Shown here: in pieces, positions 58,306 to 64,000 of the stretch
How positions within the stretch are numbered: the first letter of the stretch is position 1
Layout: every line of letters begins with the position of its first letter
NCBI GenBank assembly: GCA_002205965.3
Contig: NADL03000696.1
Location: 839,501-903,500 of the forward strand
Length of the DNA stretch: 64,000 bases
Direction: 5' to 3'
Origin: Kappaphycus alvarezii
Taxonomy: Eukaryota; Rhodophyta; Florideophyceae; Gigartinales; Solieriaceae
Notes under the pieces: generated by a model
The model's input: only the letters and a program-made list of their open reading frames with translations
Databases searched by the model: none
Told to the model about the DNA's origin: nothing
Made by a program: the position numbers and the translations under genes

Positions 58306-58476
58306 TGCATGAGGCGCGCCGTCGTCTCTAACTGGGGCACTCAACACTGAAACTTACGCTTCCATCCGTGCATGGCAAAAGAGTTTTCGCAGCTTGTGCA
58401 TTACGCCCCATCGCGATCTCTGCCGTCATCAAAGGTTAGTAGATTGGTTTCCCCCGTCACTGAGGTACTTCACGTA

Positions 58477-58983
58477 ATGGCGAAAAGCAAAAGGAGTAAG
58501 GTCAGAATGGCATACAAGGCCATGCGCCGCTCCATCATGGAGTCCAAGCACGACGCTGATCTACGAGAGACGGCCTCAAAAGTATACGAGGCAATTGGAA
58601 TTGAATTGCCCAAGCAACGCGCAGAGGCGGACCGCATGCAAGCTCGTATGCATGGGGGCTGCGAGCTTGTATCGACCTTTGTCCCAACACCAAAGGGCCC
58701 TACTCTGAATGTTGTTCATGGTCCCAACGCAGTCGATGACACTCTGTTAAGATTACCAAAACAAGTGATTGGCTTACCGATTGTTGGCGCAGCCGCCAAG
58801 GCGAGGATGAGGGCTGAATTACCGTCGTCTAAGCATGAAAGGATGGAAGTTGATGAGGATTCTTCGCATGTAGATGCGCGTCCATACTTTCACCCACGCA
58901 GAGCTCGCCGCAGCGATCTCATTCGGAAAAAAACCGCCCGTCTGGAAAAAAAACGTTCAGTGCGTCGAAAAGGAAAGCACTAG
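58477..58983 (+). CDS. LLPH/DUF2423-like ribosome-biogenesis type protein
   Basis: The frame encodes 168 residues. The N-terminus MAKSKRSKVRMAYKAMRRSI matches the DUF2423 signature (MAKS-x-RSK, then Arg/Lys-rich) seen in human LLPH and yeast YBL028C, and the C-terminus YFHPRRARRSDLIRKKTARL is a second Arg/Lys block like the LLPH tail. The ATG at 58477 was chosen because DUF2423 proteins begin at this Met; the frame is open 35 codons further upstream (58372). Family members are small, basic, nucleolar proteins associated with pre-60S ribosome particles. The middle part (about 60-120) is not conserved. The gene converges with the adenylate kinase gene, whose stop codon is about 215 bp away on the opposite strand. 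Confidence 0.7.
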   Translation: MAKSKRSKVRMAYKAMRRSIMESKHDADLRETASKVYEAIGIELPKQRAEADRMQARMHGGCELVSTFVPTPKGPTLNVVHGPNAVDDTLLRLPKQVIGLPIVGAAAKARMRAELPSSKHERMEVDEDSSHVDARPYFHPRRARRSDLIRKKTARLEKKRSVRRKGKH

Positions 58984-59196
58984 CTCTTTGGAAAATGGGC
59001 GAAGCTGCGTGCCACGAAATGCGTTATTTTGAAACCGTTCATTAGGAGGAGGATATTCGGAAAAGTGCAGTGCGCGTGAAAATAATCCCGGTGGGAAGCG
59101 CTAACGAAAGCACAAGGCGGTCGGCGTTTGCAGAACTAACGTTGCATTGGGTCTTTTACTTGGTAACACTTTGCAAACGTAAAAGAATTGTCTAGC

Positions 59197-59979
59197 TTAG
59201 GCCTTAATTTTCATCTCACTGGCCTGCATGACCAGTTTGTTAACCTCCGCGATTGGTTTGGACGCATCGATAGCGTGCAACACACCGGCCGCTTTGTAGT
59301 ATTCCAGAACTGGCTTTGTCATGGTGTGAAAAGAGGAGAGTCTCTTACGAAGAGTGCCCTCGTTATCGTCACTTCGCCGAATGAGATCATCTCCTGTTAG
59401 GTCATCCTTCATCGGAACCTTTGGCGGATTAAACTGCGTGTGATAGCTGCGGCCGCTAGCAGGATGAAATAGGCGACCGGTGATTCTGTTTACAAGCAGA
59501 GAGTCCTCAATTTCAAAATTAATAACGGAATCGACTCCCTTCATACCGTTCTGTTGCAGCATCTCATCCAGCTTCTTCGCTTGAGTAACTGTCCTTGGAA
59601 ATCCATCCAGGATAAAGCCCTTCTCGCATTCTTTCGAGCGCAAATTCTCTCGAATTAATCCAACAACGATCTCATCTGATACGAGGCCACCTGCATCCAT
59701 GACTTTCTTGGCTTCCTTACCAAGCTCCGAACCGGCCTTCACTGCAGCTCGAAGCATGTCACCTGTAGCGAGGTGACAAAGGCAGTGTTTCTCTTTGAGG
59801 CGCGGAGCTTGAGTACCTTTGCCCGATCCTGGAGGACCAATGAGAATCAGATGCTTCTTCTCTTCGTCAGCAGATTTTACTCCTGTTCCGAGTCGACGCT
59901 CGATCTCGGCAACTAGCATATCGGTCGGAAATTGATGCAGTACGCCATCCAATACAGCATCAGGACGTGCTGCCGTCAT
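59197..59979 (-). CDS. Adenylate kinase (AK2-like, long form)
   Basis: The protein has 260 residues from the ATG at 59979. It catalyses ATP + AMP = 2 ADP. The P-loop GPPGSGKGT is at residues 48-56, the AMP-binding block ATGDMLR at 71-77, [10 protein letters not shown] at 121-130, the LID domain [15 protein letters not shown] at 166-180, and RRSDDN with the catalytic arginines at 201-206. The LID has no four-Cys zinc site, as in mitochondrial and plant-type enzymes. Length and the N-terminal helix before the P-loop match plant AK3/4 and animal AK2. The frame is open for 85 further codons upstream (to 60234), with a hydrophobic, Arg-rich stretch, so an organelle-targeted longer form cannot be excluded. 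All key residues are intact. Confidence 0.93.
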   Translation of the reverse strand: MTAARPDAVLDGVLHQFPTDMLVAEIERRLGTGVKSADEEKKHLILIGPPGSGKGTQAPRLKEKHCLCHLATGDMLRAAVKAGSELGKEAKKVMDAGGLVSDEIVVGLIRENLRSKECEKGFILDGFPRTVTQAKKLDEMLQQNGMKGVDSVINFEIEDSLLVNRITGRLFHPASGRSYHTQFNPPKVPMKDDLTGDDLIRRSDDNEGTLRKRLSSFHTMTKPVLEYYKAAGVLHAIDASKPIAEVNKLVMQASEMKIKA

Positions 59980-60269
59980 GGTTAGAACGTGGACTAGATG
60001 AAAACGAGCAGCGATGAAGGAAATTAGGAGAGGAAGGATCCGAAAACGCAGTGGAAAAGTCAAGCCGCACGCGATTCTCGCGGGCGACCGGAGCTTTAAT
60101 TGAAATGGCCTTACTCGATAGGCTAGCATGAATCGAGCCACAGGCTGGGAATGCACCACACCAGTATATTTTATTTGGTAAGAACTGAGTCGTGCGTAAC
60201 ACAACATATGTAAATTGTATTTCATTTTTAACATGAGATTATCGCCGCTGACATTGAGGCCTTGCCAGC

Positions 60270-60490
60270 GATAATTTTGATTCTACAGTACTCATGTACA
60301 GTACTGTACAGTTTGTTATGCAGAGCACCGTACAGTAGAATATACTGTACAGTACAGTACTGTACACTACGTAGTACCGTACGTACAGTACAGTACTGTA
60401 TAATGCCGTTCTAAAACAGTACTGTACGTGCAGTACGTTGTCCAAATATTCTACTGTCCTGTATAGGCTTTACAGTACAGATGCCTGCAC
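60270..60490. repeat. Dense GTAC palindrome cluster
   Basis: Within about 200 bp the units CTGTACAG, CAGTACTGTAC and TACGTACAGTAC recur at least ten times. The cluster lies about 300-500 bp upstream of the adenylate kinase start codon. It could fold into cruciform structures and could serve as a binding array for a dimeric protein. Confidence 0.8.
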
Positions 60491-61181
60491 TGTAAAGCCT
60501 TAATTGCGTCCACCTCGGTCTGACCTGGAGCTGCTGACGTACTTTAACCAGCTACCGCACGGCCCAGCGCGGCAATGCGCTTTCGGTTTCGCAGGGCTAA
60601 CCTTAACCTATGCAGACGCTCGGACTGATATCATGTGAAGCACAATTAGATTCTGCTATATTTTCTTACTTTAACCATCAACCCCTCATGCGGCACGACA
60701 AAAACGAGTAAGCAGTGCTCCCCGGTGCGCAGGAAAAGGAAAGGAAAGTTCTGGGGAAGCGATGAAATCCGCACCAGATCGGATTTATGCTTCAAAAGCA
60801 CACCAGCAGGTAAATTTCTTTCTTTACGATGAGTCGACCGACTTCAGGGCTGCGCAGTGTTACTGTTCAGACGGAAATTTGGAATCAACATTTTGTAGAA
60901 TGGAAACATATCTGAACAAATTTCGCTCTGCAAAAGGAGAGCGGCAGGTGGATACACAAGTCTGAAATTCACTTATTCGAGAGTTGAGGTACGATTGCCG
61001 GGAATGACTGCAGGTTTCATGGATACGCATGAAAGCTTTACAGAAACCAAAACTGCGGCAGACGTCCCATTCTTCGTATCCCCATCAGGGCGGAACAAAC
61101 TATTTCACAAGTGGCGGCGCTTCACTGTGGTCACGGAAGACTCAAATTTGGAGTCAAAGCGTTGATGGAGGAGAGCAGTTC
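60491..61181. other. Intergenic; one weak open frame
   Basis: A 67-residue plus-strand frame at 60762-60965 is open. It has no recognisable domain and contains CAGGTAAATT, which could be a 5' splice site. No other signal is seen. Confidence 0.3.
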
Positions 61182-61475
61182 TCAAATATCCTTCTTTGAT
61201 TGTTTTTCGGCATGTGATGTTTCAGCGTCTGGGCTGTTCCTTTTCTTTTCAGACTGCAGCTCAGAGTAAACTTCGAGCGTAAGAAAGCCGAAAAGTGCTG
61301 TCATGGCAACTGTTGAAGCTGCTATGAGAATTGTCAATGCAACACCCGCTTTCCCATCGGAAACATAGACCGAGGGTGCCGTCACGTAAACCCACCATAT
61401 TGAGGCTCCCGTTGCAACCAGTAGTACCGCCTTGTAGATGTTAACAGTAAACCGCTGCATCGTGGAATGTCGCAT
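61182..61475 (-). CDS. Small two-helix membrane protein, unknown
   Basis: The frame encodes 97 residues. It has two hydrophobic segments, about 14-38 (AVLLVATGASIWWVYVTAPS) and about 44-66 (VALTILIAASTVAMTALFGF), a short basic N-terminus and a charged, hydrophilic C-terminal tail (SEKKRNSPDAETSHAEKQSK). It thus looks like a hairpin membrane protein with both ends on one side. No family is recognised. The ATG at 61475 is the first; Met6 is an alternative. Clean codon structure and a hydrophobicity pattern without low complexity support a real gene. It is divergent from whatever lies to its right. Confidence 0.55.
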   Translation of the reverse strand: MRHSTMQRFTVNIYKAVLLVATGASIWWVYVTAPSVYVSDGKAGVALTILIAASTVAMTALFGFLTLEVYSELQSEKKRNSPDAETSHAEKQSKKDI

Positions 61476-62395
61476 TCACAACAATGCTGCACGTTTGCGA
61501 TATCCTTCCCTTAGTTTGACCAGTGTCGAAGTTAGTTCTCGAGGTTGGCAACTACTGCAACAATGCGTGTGGTTTCGGTGAGTTTGCGAAAATAGCATTT
61601 TAGCCTGAATTCATCTGATGGATACTTGGCTCTTGTCACTACCTTTTTACGGAAAAAAAAAGTCAAATTTTCGCACTTCGTGATGGACAAATTACAAAGA
61701 TAGGATTATAATGCAATTTACTAGAACTTAATCTGCTACTGTACAGTAATTACGCAGCATTGCGGGTCCACGTTGGAAATCGATCCGAATAGTTTGCACA
61801 GTTGCACTGCACAGCTACAGTACAGTACAGTACAGTACGCACGTTTCGGTATCACTCCCTTCTGTGCTTCGCGCTTCCAGCGGCGTGGATGCAACGACCA
61901 CATCTTCCAAAAATTAGACGACAGATTGAAAGGAGTTTAAAACGAGGTAAAGATAATCTTCAGAACAAAAGTATAAGTGGTCATGTCTACTAAATAGTTA
62001 ACTTTGCATCATAGAAAAGAAATTGTTGGGGGTAACTTTTCAAAAGAATCCGAGGAGACTGGTAGAAACAGAGAGGGATCCATCCGGAGCGCTGCTTAAG
62101 GAACAGCAGAGCCGATGATAATGGGGCTCAGAAAGTTGAGGGCAAAGGGTGCACGGAGTGTAACTGGATTCCCACAAGAATCCAGATGAGATCCCTTTGT
62201 TATAGACAGTACGGTAACTCTATTCTAGAAATTCTATACTTTGTTAGCTCGGTAAAACTTACTAGAAAGTAGAGGTGTAACTATAGAATTGTGCTATGTA
62301 GAATATAACCACGTAAATGAAACGATGACTTGGGACTCCTCGTCAAATAAAAACATTGAAGGAAAATCAAATTTCTAAAATCATTCAAGACGATA
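61476..62395. other. Intergenic; GTAC repeats, no supported gene
   Basis: CAGTACAGTACAGTACAGTA lies near 61816-61837. An ATG at 61563 begins MRVVS directly followed by GTGAGT, which would fit a very short first exon with a splice donor, but no downstream exon was identified. Confidence 0.35.
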
Positions 62396-62400
62396 CAGTT

Positions 62401-62480
62401 TCTCTGTTATACCACTGCGTAATAGAGAACTGGGATAGCGACAGCGAACAAGTCTCTATTACACAGTGGTTTAACAGAGA
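62401..62480. repeat. 28-bp inverted repeat with 24-bp spacer
   Basis: The left arm (62401-62428, starting TCTCTGTTATACCACTG) and right arm (62453-62480, starting TCTCTATTACACAGTGG) are reverse complements at 26 of 28 positions. Such an arrangement arises when two transposon ends meet head to head, or as a small foldback element. It lies inside the open frame 62356-62625, which is probably not a gene. Confidence 0.85.
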
Positions 62481-62489
62481 CATTGTTAC

Positions 62490-63006
62490 ACTGGCACTTT
62501 TCTCAATTGGGGAACTAAATTTGCTTTACGATCTTGAAAAGCATTTGAAAAAGAAATGCTCGTTACAATATTTCTACTGGAAGTTCTGCACAAATCGCCG
62601 TAAACATGGTCCGGAAACAGGGTGAAGCTCTAATGGAATCTCCAGCGGTAAACTCTAAGACGAACTAACGAAACATTCTTGAGCTATAGCGCATGTTTAA
62701 GCGACGGACGAAATTTTCCTTCTGCAACGGGGTCTCGCTAACGGGGGTTCACTGGGGCTAGTAGCGCATCAAGTGAAGCGGAAAACTTTCGCGCTCATAT
62801 GTATGGCGAGCAAGCGCAAAGAGCATACATGATCCGTAAAGAAGCACGTGAATTGGAGACGGTAAGAGTTTTGTTTAGTAGAGACGACCAAGATAGCCAA
62901 CAGCACAAAAAAGCACTGAAAAGAAAGCGTCTAAGACAACTGCCTAGAAAAGGGCGAAGCGGGCAAGCTGCTGAAGGTGCTACTCACGTTCGTGACCGTA
63001 GTGGCT
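62490..63006. other. Sequence left of the Harbinger remnant
   Basis: The frame 62799-63119 is open but has no features and overlaps the transposase on the opposite strand. GGGGTCTCGCTAACGGGGGT at about 62729-62748 is G-rich, like the terminal repeats of some Harbinger elements, but the other end is outside the window. Confidence 0.3.
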
Positions 63007-64000
63007 CTATTCAGCCTTCTTCCTCAGCACTAACTGGATTGTCCAAGTACTCATCAATATTTTTCCTCCCATATCTGTCCAACAGAGCATTCGCCAATGC
63101 ATGCGTAAGAATTTCATGATCGCGTTTGTCATCAATGCCGTCAACATTTTCGCGGTAAAAGTATGCAGTCGTATAGGGCTCATTTGGTGCACTGTTCTCA
63201 ACGGGACAAAAGAAGCATCTGGATTAAGGCTGACGATGTTCTTAGTCCCCATGATTCCTTTTCTGTCGCGCTCTTCAATGATCATATTGTGCAAAATATC
63301 ACAAGCATGAACAATTTAGTTCATGTCTTCCGTGTAGCATACTCTTGACGGATTGGATAGAATATTACAGCGACGAAATGGAATGGCATAGACTCGCTCT
63401 GTTCCTTTTCGAAACTACTCTTGTTCTTTCGCGAAGGTTTTCTCCCTCTTCGTTTGGGGGTTGGAAATAATTTTGAGAAAAATCTGAAACAGCGGATAGA
63501 TTCCATCCACGACCCGGTAGAACCACTGTATAATGCGTCACGCTACTTTTATCTCATGTTTGAATGATGTTCACACTCCGGCCCGAACGTCACTGAAAAG
63601 CGGTGAGCAATCCGGAATGTTTACGTCGCTTATGGCGCCTGGAAAGCCAAACTTGAGGTGCCAGATAAAAAGCTTGTCGTCGCAGACGCTTTCGAGTAGG
63701 AGTTCTGGGTCCCCGGACTTTCCGATGTTCCGTCTCTGATCTGCGACTTCGCCAAAATGCAGCTTCCATCCCGAACAATCTATAGAACTCAAACCTCCTG
63801 GAAACCCTAACTTTGCGTGACGTTCCATAATGAACTTCACATCTTCTGGTGTAGGCTTTCGCAAAATCGCTTCGAAGATATTAATCTTCGAAGCGATTGA
63901 AGATGGCGCGCACAAAGCGTTTACGGCATTCTTGATGCGTTGACTCAGAGAAACGTGTAAACTCTGTCAAAGCGTCAGAGCCAATACCAATACTGAGTTG
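63007..64000 (-). pseudogene. PIF/Harbinger-type transposase (plant transposase family), broken and cut by window edge
   Basis: Reading leftward from the edge: SDALTEFTRFSESTHQECRK and RFVRAIFN; after a frame break, ILRKPTPEDV, then GFPGGLSSIDCSGWKLHFGE (first catalytic Asp), FGFPGAISDVNIPDCSPLFS (second Asp in SDV); after stops, VDGIYPLFQIF, SNPQTKREKTFAKEQE, a degraded block where the third acid should be (TERV), ILSNPSRVCYTEDMN, and ACDILHNMIIEERD. This order is characteristic of Harbinger DDE transposases. A 13-bp excess next to a 34-bp palindrome (63865-63898) causes the first frame break, and further stops lie at 63480-63600. It is inactive. Confidence 0.85.
63865..63898. repeat. 34-bp near-perfect palindrome inside the transposase pseudogene
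   Basis: AATCGCTTCGAAGAT at 63865-63879 is exactly inverted at 63884-63898, around a 4-nt loop. In the transposase reading it coincides with the point where the frame is lost. Confidence 0.9.

Noticed and set aside
62799-63119. 106-codon plus-strand frame, considered as a Harbinger Myb-like partner protein
   Set aside because: No Myb or SANT pattern, and half of it overlaps the transposase on the other strand.
1-64000. CRISPR arrays, bacterial operons, riboswitches
   Set aside because: No regularly spaced direct repeats with unique spacers; gene content and retroelements are eukaryotic.

Overview
This is nuclear DNA of a eukaryote. The recognisable host genes are single open frames without visible introns, have no operon-type spacing, and lie between decayed retroelements. 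The lineage is not settled. The adenylate kinase is of the long type shared by plant and animal AK2-like enzymes. A stray 3'-end small-subunit rRNA motif has the AAGGAGAAGTCG form usual in algae, plants and animals rather than the AAGTAAAAGTCG form usual in fungi. An intron-poor alga, perhaps a red alga, fits best, with low confidence.

The window has two compositional compartments. The balanced or GC-richer DNA (about 1-18.8 kb and 58-64 kb) carries compact genes and clusters of short GTAC-centred palindromes built from CTGTACAG and CAGTACTG. The AT-rich DNA (about 22.9-41.7 kb and 48.9-54.9 kb) is nearly gene-free and contains one clear gene, an F-box/leucine-rich-repeat protein. The same copia family is found in both compartments, which argues against the AT-rich part being foreign or a misassembly.

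Layout: 0.8-1.8 kb, a bHLH-like protein with a C-rich, G-poor upstream half; 4.98-6.69 kb, a 5'-truncated LINE; 6.998-13.785 kb, a complete but frameshifted Ty1/copia element (copia-1) with about 96% identical LTRs and a perfect 5-bp target duplication, inserted inside a copy of a roughly 110-bp repeat; 14.3-17.7 kb, a pair of 224-bp LTRs around a lone gag remnant; 18.9-22.9 kb, a second, unrelated copia family (copia-3) on the minus strand with one LTR visible; 37.6-39.1 kb, the F-box/LRR gene; 41.0 kb, the 31-nt rRNA match; 41.7-48.85 kb, a second member of the copia-1 family (copia-2) on the minus strand, with an oppositely oriented accessory reading frame between pol and its 3' LTR; 58.5-61.5 kb, three small host genes (LLPH/DUF2423-like, adenylate kinase, a two-helix membrane protein); 63.0-64.0 kb, a PIF/Harbinger transposase pseudogene running off the right edge.

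The host genes do not form a pathway: they are a possible transcription factor, an F-box adaptor candidate, a ribosome-biogenesis type protein, a nucleotide kinase and a small membrane protein. The most unusual material is in the transposons. Both copia-1 family elements have a primer-binding site matching the anticodon region of initiator tRNA-Met, and both carry an antisense reading frame downstream of pol. In copia-2 this frame has the look of a papain-like cysteine peptidase.
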